A stretch of 64,000 bases of DNA, taken from positions 21,397,501-21,461,500 of the forward strand of contig NC_091966.1 of assembly GCF_036711975.1 (NCBI RefSeq). The letters run 5' to 3'. Position 1 is the first letter of the stretch, and each line of letters opens with the position of its first letter. Shown in pieces: positions 14,501-28,900 of this stretch. A program made the position numbers and the translations under genes. Below the pieces are notes generated by a model, which did no database searches, had not been told where the DNA came from, and worked only from the letters and a program-made list of their open reading frames with translations. This stretch comes from Onthophagus taurus. Taxonomy: Eukaryota; Arthropoda; Insecta; Coleoptera; Scarabaeidae.

Positions 14501-16993
14501 ATTTGTGATATTCAGGCGCCAAATGACATCTTGGAACATGTTGGAGATAAAAAACAAAATGTGCCCAAAACGTGATATTATGACGTTATACGCCGTTATG
14601 AGCCATGTTTGAACTTTCTATCACTTTTGGTTCCGATAATTCTGTTGACCATATTTGTGATATTCAGGCGCCAAATGACATCTTGGAGCATGTTGGAGAT
14701 AAAAAACAATATGTGCCCAAAACGTGATATTATGACGTTATACGCCGTTCTGAGACATGTTTGAACTTTCTATCACTTTTGGTTCCGATATTTCTGCTGA
14801 CCATATTTGTGATATTTAGGAGCCAAATGACATGTTGAACCATGTTGGAGATAAAAAACGAAATGTGCCCAAAACGTGATATTATGACGTTATACGCCGT
14901 TCTGAGCCATGTTTGAACTTTCTATCACTTTTGGTTCCGATAATTCTGCTGAGCATATTTGTGATATTTAGGAGCCAAATGACATGTTGAACCATGTTGG
15001 AGATAAAAAACAAAATGTGCCCAAAACGTGATATTATGACGTTATACGCCGTTCTGAGCCATGTTTGAATTTTCTATCACTTTTGGTTCCGATAATTCTG
15101 CTGACCATATTTGTGTTATTCAGGCGCCAAATGACATGATGAACCATGTTGGAGATAAAAAACAAAATGTGCCCAAAACGTAATATTATGACGTTATACG
15201 CACTTCTGAGCCATGTTTGAACTTTCTATCACTTTTGGTTCCGATAATTCTGCTGACCATATTTGTGATATTCAGGCGCCAAATAACATGTTGGAGCAAG
15301 TCGGAGATAAAAAACAAAATGTGCCCAAAACGTGATATTATGACGTTATACGCCGTTCTGAGCCATGTTTGAACTTTCTATCACTTTTGGTTCCGATAAT
15401 TCTGCTGACCATATTTGTGTTATTCAGGCGCCAAATGACATGATGAACCATGTTGGAGATAAAAAACAAAATATGCCCAAAACGTTATATTATGACGTTA
15501 TACGCCGTTCTGAGCCATGTTTGAACTTTCTATCACTTTTGGTTCCGATAATTCTGCTGACCATATTTGTGATATTTAGGAGCCAAATGACATGTTGAAC
15601 CATGTTGGAGATAAAAAACAAAATGTGCCCAAAACGTGATATCATGACGTTATACGCCGTTCTGAGCCATGCTTGAACTTTCTATCACTTTTGGTTCCGA
15701 TAATTCTGCTGACCATATTTGTGATATTTAGGAGCCAAATGACATGTTGAACCATGTTGGAGATAAAAAACAAAATGTGCCCAAAACGTGATATTATGAC
15801 GTTATACGCCGTTCTGAGCCATGTTTGAACTTTCTATCACTTTTGGTTCCGATAATTCTGCTGACCATATTTGTGTTATTCAGGCGCCAAATGGCATGTT
15901 GGAGCAAGTTGGAGATAAAAAACAAAATGTGCGAAAACGTGATATTATGACGTTATACGCCGTTCTGAGCCATGTTTGAACTTTCTATCACTTTTGGTTC
16001 CGATAATTCTGCTGACCATATTTGTGATATTTAGGAGCCAAATGACATGTTGAACCATGTTGGAGATAAAAAACAAAATGTGCCCAAAACGTGATATTAT
16101 GACGTTATACGCCGTTCTGAGCCATGTTTGAACTTTCTATCACTTTTGGTTCCGATAATTCTGCTGACCATATTTGTGATATTCAGGCGCCAAATAACAT
16201 GTTGGAGCAAGTCGGAGATAAAAAACAAAATGTGCTCAAAACGTGATATTATGACGTTATACGCCGTTCTGAGCCATGTTTGAACTTTCTATCACTTTTG
16301 GTTCCGATAATTCTGCTGACCATATTTGTGTTATTCAGGCGCCAAATGACATGATGAACCATGTTGGAGATAAAAAACAAAATATGCCCAAAACGTTATA
16401 TTATGACGTTATACGCCGTTCTGAGCCATGTTTGAACTTTCTATCACTTTTGGTTCCGATAATTCTGCTGACCATATTTGTGATATTTAGGAGCCAAATG
16501 ACATGTTGAACCATGTTGGAGATAAAAAACAAAATGTGCCCAAAACGTGATATCATGACGTTATACGCCGTTCTGAGCCATGCTTGAACTTTCTATCACT
16601 TTTGGTTCCGATAATTCTGCTGACCATATTTGTGATATTTAGGAGCCAAATGACATGTTGAACCATGTTGGAGATAAAAAACAAAATGTGCCCAAAACGT
16701 GATATTATGACCTTATACGCCGTTCTGAGCCATGTTTGAACTTTCTATCACTTTTGGTTCCGATAATTCTGCTGACCATATTTGTGATATTCAGGCGCCA
16801 AATAACATGTTGGAGGAAGTCGGAGATAAAAAACAAAATGTGCCCAAAACGTGATATTATGACGTTATACGCCGTTCTGAGCCATGTTTGAGCTTTCTAT
16901 CACTTTTGCTTCCGATAATTCTGCTGACCATATTTGTGTTATTCAGGCGCCAAATGGCATGTTGGAGCAAGTTGGAGATAAAAAACAAAATGT
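2543..16993. repeat. Satellite macro-copy 1
   Basis: This block opens with a monomer carrying GCGAAAACGCG (at 2543) instead of the usual GCCCAAAACGTG. The same opening recurs at 16994 and 36311. Landmark variants follow in order: AAACGAAATG at about 2837, GAGCTAGTCGG at about 3427, ACAAGTTTGAAC near 3650, the 168-bp monomer at about 5577 and GGTAATTCTGTCGACC at about 7340. The last landmark comes again at about 14330, so the block contains an internal duplication of about 7.0 kb. The boundaries are my choice of phase within a cyclic pattern. Confidence 0.65.
5570..5610. repeat. Satellite monomer with 16-bp AT-rich expansion (copy 1)
   Basis: Here the usual AAAATGTGCCCAAAACG segment is replaced by a longer AT-only stretch containing TTTATATTAATAAA and CAATATAAAC, making a 168-bp monomer. 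The identical replacement occurs only at about 20636 and 39345. It serves as a clean landmark for the macro-copies. TTTATATTAATAAA also occurs in the mitochondrial control-region repeats at about 44600; chance similarity of AT-rich sequence is the likely reason. Confidence 0.85.
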
Positions 16994-19900
16994 GCGAAAA
17001 CGCGATATTATGACGTTATACGCCGTTCTGAGCCATGTTTGAACTTTCTATCACTTTTGGTTCCGATAATTCTGCTGACCATATTTGTGATATTTAGGAG
17101 CCAAATGACATGTTGAACCATGTTGGAGATAAAAAACAAAATGTGCCCAAAACGTGATATTATGACGTTATACGCCGTTCTGAGCCATGTTTGAACTTTC
17201 TATCACTTTTGGTTCCGATAATTCTGCTGACCATATTTGTGTTATTCAGGCGCCAAATGACATGATGAACCATGTTGGAGATAAAAAACGAAATGTGCCC
17301 AAAACGTGATATTATGACGTTATACGCCGTTCTGAGCCATGTTTGAACTTTCTATCACTTTTGGTTCCGATAATTCTGCTGACCATATTTGTGTTATTCA
17401 GGCGCCAAATGACATGTTGAACCATGTTGGAGATAAAAAACAAAATGTGCCCACAACGTGATATTATGACGTTATACGCCGTTCTGAGCCATGTTTGAAC
17501 TTTCTATCACTTTTGGTTCCGATAATTCTGCTGACCATATTTGTGATATTCAGGCGCCAAATAACATGTTGGAGCAAGTCGGAGATAAAAAACAAAATGT
17601 GCCCACAACGTGATATTATGACGTTATACGCCGTTCTGAGCCATGTTTGAACTTTCTATCACTTTTGGTTCCGATAATTCTGCTGACCATATTTGTGTTA
17701 TTCAGGCGCCAAATGACATGTTGAACCATGTTGGAGATAAAAAACAAAATGTGCCCACAACGTGATATTATGACGTTATACGCCGTTCTGAGCCATGTTT
17801 GAACTTTCTATCACTTTTGGTTCCGATAATTCTGCTGACCATATTTGTGTTATTCAGGCGCCAAATGACATGATGAACCATGTTGGAGATAAAAAACAAA
17901 ATGTGCCCAAAACGTGATATTATGACGTTATACGCCGTTCTGAGCCATGTTTGAACTTTCTATCACTTTTGGTTCCGATAATTCTGCTGACCATATTTGT
18001 GTTATTCAGGCGCCAAATGACATGTTGGAGCAAGTTGGAGATAAAAAACAAAATGTGCCCAAAACGTGATATTATGACGTTATACGCCGTTCTGAGCCAT
18101 GTTTGAACTTTCTATCACTTTTGGTTCCGATAATTCTGCTGACCATATTTGTGATATTTAGGAGCCAAATGACATGTTGAACCATGTTGGAGATAAAAAA
18201 CAAAATGTGCCCAAAACGTGATATTATGACGTTATACGCCGTTCTGAGCCATGTTTGAACTTTCTATCACTTTTGGTTCCGATAATTCTGCTGACCATAT
18301 TTGTGATATTCAGGTGCCAAATAACATGTTGGAGCAAGTCGGAGATAAAAAACAAAATGTGCCCAAAACGTGATATTATGACGTTATACGCCGTTCTGAG
18401 CCATGTTTGAACTTTCTATCACTTTTGGTTCCGATAATTCTGCTGACCATATTTGTGATATTCAGGCGCCAAATGACATGTTGAACCATGTTGGAGATAA
18501 AAAACAAAATGTGCCCACAACGTGATATTATGACGTTATACGCCGTTCTGAGCCATGTTTGAACTTTCTATCACTTTTGGTTCCGATAATTCTGCTGACC
18601 ATATTTGTGATATTCAGGCGCCAAATAACATGTTGGAGCTAGTCGGAGATAAAAAACAAAATGTGCCCAAAACGTGATATTATGACGTTATACGCCGTTC
18701 TGAGCCATGTTTGAACTTTCTATCACTTTTGGTTCCGATAATTCTGCTGACCATATTTGTGATATTTAGGAGCCAAATGACATGTTGAACCATGTTGGAG
18801 ATAAAAAACAAAATGTGCCCAAAACGTGATATTATGACGTTATACGCCGTTCTGAGACAAGTTTGAACTTTCTATCACTTTTGGTTCCGATAATTCTGTT
18901 GACCATATTTGTGATATTCAGGCGCCAAATGACATGTTGGAGCATGTTGGAGATAAAAAACAAAATGTGAACAAAACGTGATATTATGACGTTATACGCC
19001 GTTCTGAGACATGTTTGAACTTTCTATCACTTTTGGTTCCGATAATTCTGTTGACCATATTTGTGATATTCAGGCGCCAAATGACATGTTGGAGCATGTT
19101 GGAGATAAAAAACAAAATGTGCCCAAAACGTGATATTATGACGTTATACGCCGTTCTGAGACAAGTTTGAACTTTCTATCACTTTTGGTTCCGATAATTC
19201 TGTTGACCATATTTGTGATATTCAGGCGCCAAATGACATGTTGGAGCATGTTGGAGATAAAAAACAAAATGTGAACAAAACGTGATATTATGACGTTATA
19301 CGCCGTTCTGAGACATGTTTGAACTTTCTATCACTTTTGGTTCCGATAATTCTGTTGACCATATTTGTGATATTCAGGCGCCAAATGACATGTTGGAGCA
19401 TGTTGGAGATAAAAAACAAAATGTGCCCAAAACGTTATATTATGACGTTATACGCCGTTCTGAGACATGTTTGAACTTTCTATCACTTTTGGTTCCAATA
19501 ATTCTGTTGACCATATTTGTGATATTCAGACGCCAAATGACATCTTTGAGCATGTTGGAGATAAAAAACAAAATGTGCCCAAAACGTTATATTATGACGT
19601 TATACGCCGTTCTGAGACATGTTTGAACATTCTATCACTTTTGCTTCCGATAATTCTGTTGACCATATTTGTGATATTCAGACGCCAAATGACATCTTTG
19701 AGCATGTTGGAGATAAAAAACAAAATGTGCCCAAAACGTTATATTATGACGTTATACGCCGTTCTGAGACATGTTTGAACTTTCTATCACTTTTGGTTCC
19801 GATAATTCTGTTGACCATATTTGTGATATTCAGACGCCAAATGACATCTTTGAGCATGTTGGAGATAAAAAACAAAATGTGTCCAAAACGTGATATTATG

Positions 19901-22900
19901 ACGTTATACGCCGTTCTGAGACATGTTTGAACTTCCTATCACTTTTGGTTCCGATAATTCTGTTGACCATATTTGTGATATTCAGGCGCCAAATGACATG
20001 TTGGAGCATGTTGGAGATAAAGAACAAAATGTGCCCAAAACGTGATATTATGACGTTATACGCCGTTCTGAGACATGTTTGAACTTTCTATCACTTTTGG
20101 TTCCGATAATTCTGTTGACCATATTTGTGATATTCAGGCGCCAAATGACATGTTGGAGCATGTTGGAGATAAAAAACAAAATGTGCCCAAAACGTGATAT
20201 TATGACGTTATACGCCGTTCTGAGACATGTTTGAACTTTCTATCACTTTTGGTTCCGATAATTCTGTTGACCATATTTGTGATATTCAGGCGCCAAATGA
20301 CATGTTGGAGCATGTTGGAGATAAAAAACAAAATGTGCCCAAAACGTTATATTATGACGCTATACGCCGTTCTGAGACATGTTTGAACTTTCTATCACTT
20401 TTGGTTCCGATAATTCTGTTGACCATATTTGTGATATTCAGACGCCAAATGACATCTTTGAGCATGTTGGAGATAAAAAACAAAATGTGCCCAAAACGTT
20501 ATATTATGACGTTATACGCCGTTCTGAGACATGTTTGAACTTTCTATCACTTTTGGTTCCGATAATTCTGTTGACTATATTTTTGATATTCAGACGCCAA
20601 ATGACATCTTTGAGCATGTTGGAGATAAAAAACAAAATTTATATTAATAAACAATATAAACAAACGTTATATTATGACGTTATACGCCGTTCTGAGACAT
20701 GTTTGAACTTTCTATCACTTTTGGTTCCGATAATTCTGCTGACCATATTTGTGTTATTCAGGCGCCAAATGACATGATGAACCATGTTGGAGATAAAAAA
20801 CGAAATGTGCCCAAAATGTGATATTATGACGTTATACGCCGTTCTGAGCCATGTTTGAACTTTCTATCACTTTTGGTTCCGATAATTCTGCTGACCATAT
20901 TTGTGATATTTAGGAGCCAAATGACATGTTGAACCATGTTGGAGATAAAAAACAAAATGTGCCCAAAACGTAATATTATGACGTTATACGCCGTTCTGAG
21001 CCATGTTTGAACTTTCTATCACTTTTGGTTCCGATAATTCTGCTGACCATATTTGTGTTATTCAGTCGCCAAATGACATGTTGAACCATGTTGGAGATAA
21101 AAAATAAAATGTGCCCAAAACGTGATATTATGACGTTATACGCCGTTCTGAGCCATGTTTGAACTTTCTATCACTTTTGGTTCCGATAATTCTGCTGACC
21201 ATATTTGTGATATTTAGGAGCCAAATGACATGTTGAACCATGTTGGAGATAAAAAACAAAATGTGCCCAAAACGTAATATTATGACGTTATACGCCGTTC
21301 TGAGCCATGTTTGAACTTTCTATCACTTTTGGTTCCGATAATTCTGCTGACCATATTTGTGTTATTCAGTCGCCAAATGACATGTTGAACCATGTTGGAG
21401 ATAAAAAATAAAATGTGCCCAAAACGTGATATTATGACGTTATACGCCGTTCTGAGCCATGTTTGAACTTTCTATCACTTTTGGTTCCGTTAATTCTGCT
21501 GACCATATTTGTGTTATTCAGGCGCCAAATGACATGTTGAACCATGTTGGAGATAAAAAACAAAATGTGCCCAAAACGTGATATTATGACGTTATACGCC
21601 GTTCTGAGCCATGTTTGAACTTTCTATCACTTTTGGTTCCGATAATTCTGCTGACCATATTTGTGTTATTCAGGCGCCAAATGACATGATGAACCATGTT
21701 GGAGATAAAAAACAAAATATGCCCAAAACGTTATATTATGACGTTAGACGCCGTTCTGAGCCATGTTTGAACTTTCTATCACTTTTGGTTCCGATAATTC
21801 TGCTGACCATATTTGTGTTATTCAGGCGCCAAATGACATGATGAACCATGTTGGAGATAAAAAACAAAATATGCCCAAAACGTTATATTATGACGTTAGA
21901 CGCCGTTCTGAGCCATGTTTGAACTTTCTATCACTTTTGGTTCCGATAATTCTGCTGACCATATTTGTGATATTTAGGAGCCAAATGACATGTTGAACCA
22001 TGTTGGAGATAAAAAACAAAATGTGCCCAAAGCGTGATATTATGACGTTATACGCCGTTCTGAGCCATGTTTGAACTTTCTATCACTTTTGGTTCCGATA
22101 ATTCTGCTGACCATATTTGTGATATTTAGGAGCCAAATGACATGTTGAACCATGTTGGAGATAAAAAACAAAATGTGCCCAAAACGTGATATTGTGACGT
22201 TATACGCCGTTCTGAGCCATGTTTGAACTTTCTATCACTTTTGGTTCCTATAATTCTGCTAACCATATTTGTGATATTCAGGCGCCAAATAACATGTTGG
22301 AGCAAGTCGGAGATAAAAAACAAAATGTGCCCAAAACGTGATATTATTACGTTATACGCCGTTCTGAGCCATGTTTGAACTTTCTATCACTTTTGGTTCC
22401 GATAATTCTGCTGACCATATTTGTGTTATTCAGGCGCCAAATGACATGTTGGAGCAAGTTGGAGATAAAAAACAAATTGTGCCCAAAACGTGATATTATG
22501 ACGTTATACGCCGTTCTGAGCCATGTTTGAACTTTCTATCACTTTTGGTTCCGATAATTCTGCTGACCATATTTGTGATTTTTAGGAGCCAAATGACATG
22601 TTGAACCATGTTGGAGATAAAAAACAAAATGTGCCCAAAACGTGATATTATGACGTTATACGCCGTTCTGAGCCATGTTTGAACTTTCTATCACTTTTGG
22701 TTCCGATAATTCTGCTGACCATATTTGTGATATTCAGGTGCCAAATAACATGTTGGAGCAAGTCGGAGATAAAAAACAAAATGTGCCCAAAACGTGATAT
22801 TATGACGTTATACGCCGTTCTGAGCCATGTTTGAACTTTCTATCACTTTTGGTTCCGATAATTCTGCTGACCATATTTGTGTTATTCAGGCGCCAAATGA

Positions 22901-25900
22901 CATGATGAACCATGTTGGAGATAAAAAACAAAATGTGCCCAAAACGTAATATTATGACGTTATACGCCGTTCTACGCCATGTTTGAACTATCTATCACTT
23001 TTGGTTCCGATAATTCTGCTGACCATATTTGTGATATTTTGGAGCCAAATGACATGTTGAACCATGTTGGAGATAAAAAACAAAATGTGCCCAAAACGTG
23101 ATATTATGACGTTATACGCCGTTCTGAGCCATGTTTGAACTTTCTATCACTTTTGGTTCCGATAATTCTGCTGACCATATTTGTGATATTTAGGAGCCAA
23201 ATGACATGTTGAACCATGTTGGAGATAAAAAACAAAATGTGCCCAAAACGTGATATTATGACGTTATACGCCGTTCTGAGCCATGTTTGAACTTTCTATC
23301 ACTTTTGGTTCCGATAATTCTGCTGACCATATTTGTGATATTCAGGTGCCAAATAACATGTTGGAGCAAGTCGGAGATAAAAAACAAAATGTGCCCAAAA
23401 CGTGATATTATGACGTTATACGCCGTTCTGAGCCATGTTTGAACTTTCTATCACTTTTGGTTCCGATAATTCTGCTGACCATACTTGTGATATTCAGGTG
23501 CCAAATAACATGTTGGAGCAAGTCGGAGATAAAAAACAAAATGTGCCCAAAACGTGATATTATGACGTTATACGCCGTTCTGAGCCATGTTTGAACTTTC
23601 TATCACTTTTGGTTCCGATAATTCTGCTGACCATATTTGTGTTATTCAGTCGCCAAATGACATGTTGAACCATGTTGGAGATAAAAAATAAAATGTGCCC
23701 AAAACGTGATATTATGACGTTATACGCCGTTCTGAGCCATGTTTGAACTTTCTATCACTTTTGGTTCCGTTAATTCTGCTGACCATATTTGTGTTATTCA
23801 GGCGCCAAATGACATGTTGAACCATGTTTTAGATAAAAAACAAAATGTGCCCAAAACGTAATATTATGACGTTATACGCCGTTCTGAGCCATGTTTGAAC
23901 TTTCTATCACTTTTGGTTCCGATAATTCTGCTGACCATATTTGTGTTATTCAGGCGCCAAATGACATGATGAACCATGTTGGAGATAAAAAACAAAATAT
24001 GCCCAAAACGTTATATTATGACGTTAGACGCCGTTCTGAGCCATGTTTGAACTTTCTATCACTTTTGGTTCCGATAATTCTGCTGACCATATTTGTGATA
24101 TTTAGGAGCCAAATGACATGTTGAACCATGTTGGAGATAAAAAACAAAATGTGCCCAAAGCGTGATATTATGACGTTATACGCCGTTCTGAGCCATGTTT
24201 GAACTTTCTATCACTTTTGGTTCCGGTAATTCTGTCGACCATATATGTGATATTCAGGGTCCAAATGAGATATTGGAGCATGTTGGAGATAAAAAACAAA
24301 ATGTGCCCAAAACGTTATATTATGACGTTATACGCCGTTCTGAGACATGTTTGAACTTTCTATCACTTTTGGTTCCGATAATTCTGTTGACCATATTTGT
24401 GATATTCAGGCGCCAAATGACATCTTGGAACATGTTGGAGATAAAAAACAAAATGTGCCCAAAACGTGATATTATGACGTTATACGCCGTTATGAGCCAT
24501 GTTTGAACTTTCTATCACTTTTGGTTCCGATAATTCTGCTGACCATATTTGTGTTATTCAGGCGCCAAATGACATGATGAACCATGTTGGAGATAAAAAA
24601 CAAAATATGCCCAAAACGTTATATTATGACGTTATACGCCGTTCTGAGCCATGTTTGAGCTTTCTATCACTTTTGCTTCCGATAATTCTGTTGACCATAC
24701 TTGTGATATTCAGACGCCAAATGACATCTTTGAGCGTGTTGGAGATAAAAAACAAAATGTGCCCAAAACGTTATATTATGACGTTATACGCCGTTCTGAG
24801 CCATGTTTGAACTTTCTATCACTTTTGGTTCCGTTAATTCTGCTGACCATATTTGTGTTATTCAGGCGCCAAATGACATGTTGAACCATGTTGGAGATAA
24901 AAAACAAAATGTGCCCAAAACGTGATATTATGACGTTATACGCCGTTCTGAGCCATGTTTGAACTTTCTATCACTTTTGGTTCCGATAATTCTGCTGACC
25001 ATATTTGTGTTATTCAGGCGCCAAATGACATGATGAACCATGTTGGAGATAAAAAACAAAATATGCCCAAAACGTTATATTATGACGTTAGACGCCGTTC
25101 TGAGCCATGTTTGAACTTTCTATCACTTTTGGTTCCGATAATTCTGCTAACCATATTTGTGATATTTAGGAGCCAAATGACATGTTGAACCATGTTGGAG
25201 ATAAAAAACAAAATGTGCCCAAAGCGTGATATTATGACGTTATACGCCGTTCTGAGCCATGTTTGAACTTTCTATCACTTTTGGTTCCGATAATTCTGCT
25301 GACCATATTTGTGATATTTAGGAGCCAAATGACATGTTGAACCATGTTGGAGATAAAAAACAAAATGTGCCCAAAACGTGATATTATGACGTTATACGCC
25401 GTTCTGAGCCATGTTTGAACTTTCTATCACTTTTGGTTCCGATAATTCTGCTGACCATATTTGTGTTATTCAGGCGCCAAATGACATGATGAACCATGTT
25501 GGAGATAAAAAACAAAATGTGCCCAAAACGTGATATTATGACGTTATACGCCGTTCTGAGCCATGTTTGAACTTTCTATCACTTTTGGTTCCGATAATTC
25601 TGCTGACCATATTTGTGTTATTCAGGCGCCAAATGACATGTTGGAGCAAGTTGGAGATAAAAAACAAAATGTGCCCAAAACGTGATATTATGACGTTATA
25701 CGCCGTTCTGAGCCATGTTTGAACTTTCTATCACTTTTGGTTCCGATAATTCTGCTGACCATATTTGTGATATTTAGGAGCCAAATGACATGTTGAACCA
25801 TGTTGGAGATAAAAAACAAAATGTGCCCAATACGTGATATTATGACGTTATACGCCGTTCTGAGCCATGTTTGAACTTTCTATCACTTTTGGTTCCGATA

Positions 25901-28900
25901 ATTCTGCTGACCATATTTGTGATATTCAGGTGCCAAATAACATGTTGGAGCAAGTCGGAGATAAAAAACAAAATGTGCCCAAAACGTGATATTATGACGT
26001 TATACGCCGTTCTGAGCCATGTTTGAACTTTCTATCACTTTTGGTTCCGATAATTCTGCTGACCATATTTGTGATATTCAGGCGCCAAATGACATGTTGA
26101 ACCATGTTGGAGATAAAAAACAAAATGTGCCCAAAACGTAATATTATGACGTTATACGCCGTTCTGAGCCATGTTTGAACTTTCTATCACTTTTGGTTCC
26201 GATAATTCTGCTGACCATATTTGTGTTATTCAGGCGCCAAATGACATGATGAACCATGTTGGAGATAAAAAACAAAATATGCCCAAAACGTTATATTATG
26301 ACGTTAGACGCCGTTCTGAGCCATGTTTGAACTTTCTATCACTTTTGGTTCCGATAATTCTGCTGACCATATTTGTGATATTTAGGAGCCAAATGACATG
26401 TTGAACCATGTTGGAGATAAAAAACAAAATGTGCCCAAAGCGTGATATTATGACGTTATACGCCGTTCTGAGCCATGTTTGAACTTTCTATCACTTTTGG
26501 TTCCGATAATTCTGCTGACCATATTTGTGATATTTAGGAGCCAAATGACATGTTGAACCATGTTGGAGATAAAAAACAAAATGTGCCCAAAACGTGATAT
26601 TGTGACGTTATACGCCGTTCTGAGCCATGTTTGAACTTTCTATCACTTTTGGTTCCTATAATTCTGCTAACCATATTTGTGATATTCAGGCGCCAAATAA
26701 CATGTTGGAGCAAGTCGGAGATAAAAAACAAAATGTGCCCAAAACGTGATATTATTACGTTATACGCCGTTCTGAGCCATGTTTGAACTTTCTATCACTT
26801 TTGGTTCCGATAATTCTGCTGACCATATTTGTGTTATTCAGGCGCCAAATGACATGTTGGAGCAAGTTGGAGATAAAAAACAAATTGTGCCCAAAACGTG
26901 ATATTATGACGTTATACGCCGTTCTGAGCCATGTTTGAACTTTCTATCACTTTTGGTTCCGATAATTCTGCTGACCATATTTGTGATATTCAGGTGCCAA
27001 ATAACATGTTGGAGCAGTCGGAGATAAAAAACAAAATGTGCCCAAAACGTGATATTATGACGTTATACGCCGTTCTGAGCCATGTTTGAACTTTCTATCA
27101 CTTTTGGTTCCGATAATTCTGCTGACCATATTTGTGTTATTCAGGCGCCAAATGACATGATGAACCATGTTGGAGATAAAAAACAAAATGTGCCCAAAAC
27201 GTAATATTATGACGTTATACGCCGTTCTACGCCATGTTTGAACTATCTATCACTTTTGGTTCCGATAATTCTGCTGACCATATTTGTGATATTTTGGAGC
27301 CAAATGACATGTTGAACCATGTTGGAGATAAAAAACAAAATGTGCCCAAAACGTGATATTATGACGTTATACGCCGTTCTGAGCCATGTTTGAACTTTCT
27401 ATCACTTTTGGTTCCGATAATTCTGCTGACCATATTTGTGATATTTAGGAGCCAAATGACATGTTGAACCATGTTGGAGATAAAAAACAAAATGTGCCCA
27501 AAACGTGATATTATGACGTTATACGCCGTTCTGAGCCATGTTTGAACTTTCTATCACTTTTGGTTCCGATAATTCTGCTGACCATATTTGTGATATTCAG
27601 GTGCCAAATAACATGTTGGAGCAAGTCGGAGATAAAAAACAAAATGTGCCCAAAACGTGATATTATGACGTTATACGCCGTTCTGAGCCATGTTTGAACT
27701 TTCTATCACTTTTGGTTCCGATAATTCTGCTGACCATACTTGTGATATTCAGGTGCCAAATAACATGTTGGAGCAAGTCGGAGATAAAAAACAAAATGTG
27801 CCCAAAACGTGATATTATGACGTTATACGCCGTTCTGAGCCATGTTTGAACTTTCTATCACTTTTGGTTCCGATAATTCTGCTGACCATATTTGTGTTAT
27901 TCAGTCGCCAAATGACATGTTGAACCATGTTGGAGATAAAAAATAAAATGTGCCCAAAACGTGATATTATGACGTTATACGCCGTTCTGAGCCATGTTTG
28001 AACTTTCTATCACTTTTGGTTCCGTTAATTCTGCTGACCATATTTGTGTTATTCAGGCGCCAAATGACATGTTGAACCATGTTTTAGATAAAAAACAAAA
28101 TGTGCCCAAAACGTAATATTATGACGTTATACGCCGTTCTGAGCCATGTTTGAACTTTCTATCACTTTTGGTTCCGATAATTCTGCTGACCATATTTGTG
28201 TTATTCAGGCGCCAAATGACATGATGAACCATGTTGGAGATAAAAAACAAAATATGCCCAAAACGTTATATTATGACGTTAGACGCCGTTCTGAGCCATG
28301 TTTGAACTTTCTATCACTTTTGGTTCCGATAATTCTGCTGACCATATTTGTGATATTTAGGAGCCAAATGACATGTTGAACCATGTTGGAGATAAAAAAC
28401 AAAATGTGCCCAAAGCGTGATATTATGACGTTATACGCCGTTCTGAGCCATGTTTGAACTTTCTATCACTTTTGGTTCCGGTAATTCTGTCGACCATATA
28501 TGTGATATTCAGGGTCCAAATGAGATATTGGAGCATGTTGGAGATAAAAAACAAAATGTGCCCAAAACGTTATATTATGACGTTATACGCCGTTCTGAGA
28601 CATGTTTGAACTTTCTATCACTTTTGGTTCCGATAATTCTGTTGACCATATTTGTGATATTCAGGCGCCAAATGACATCTTGGAACATGTTGGAGATAAA
28701 AAACAAAATGTGCCCAAAACGTGATATTATGACGTTATACGCCGTTATGAGCCATGTTTGAACTTTCTATCACTTTTGGTTCCGATAATTCTGCTGACCA
28801 TATTTGTGTTATTCAGGCGCCAAATGACATGATGAACCATGTTGGAGATAAAAAACAAAATATGCCCAAAACGTTATATTATGACGTTATACGCCGTTCT

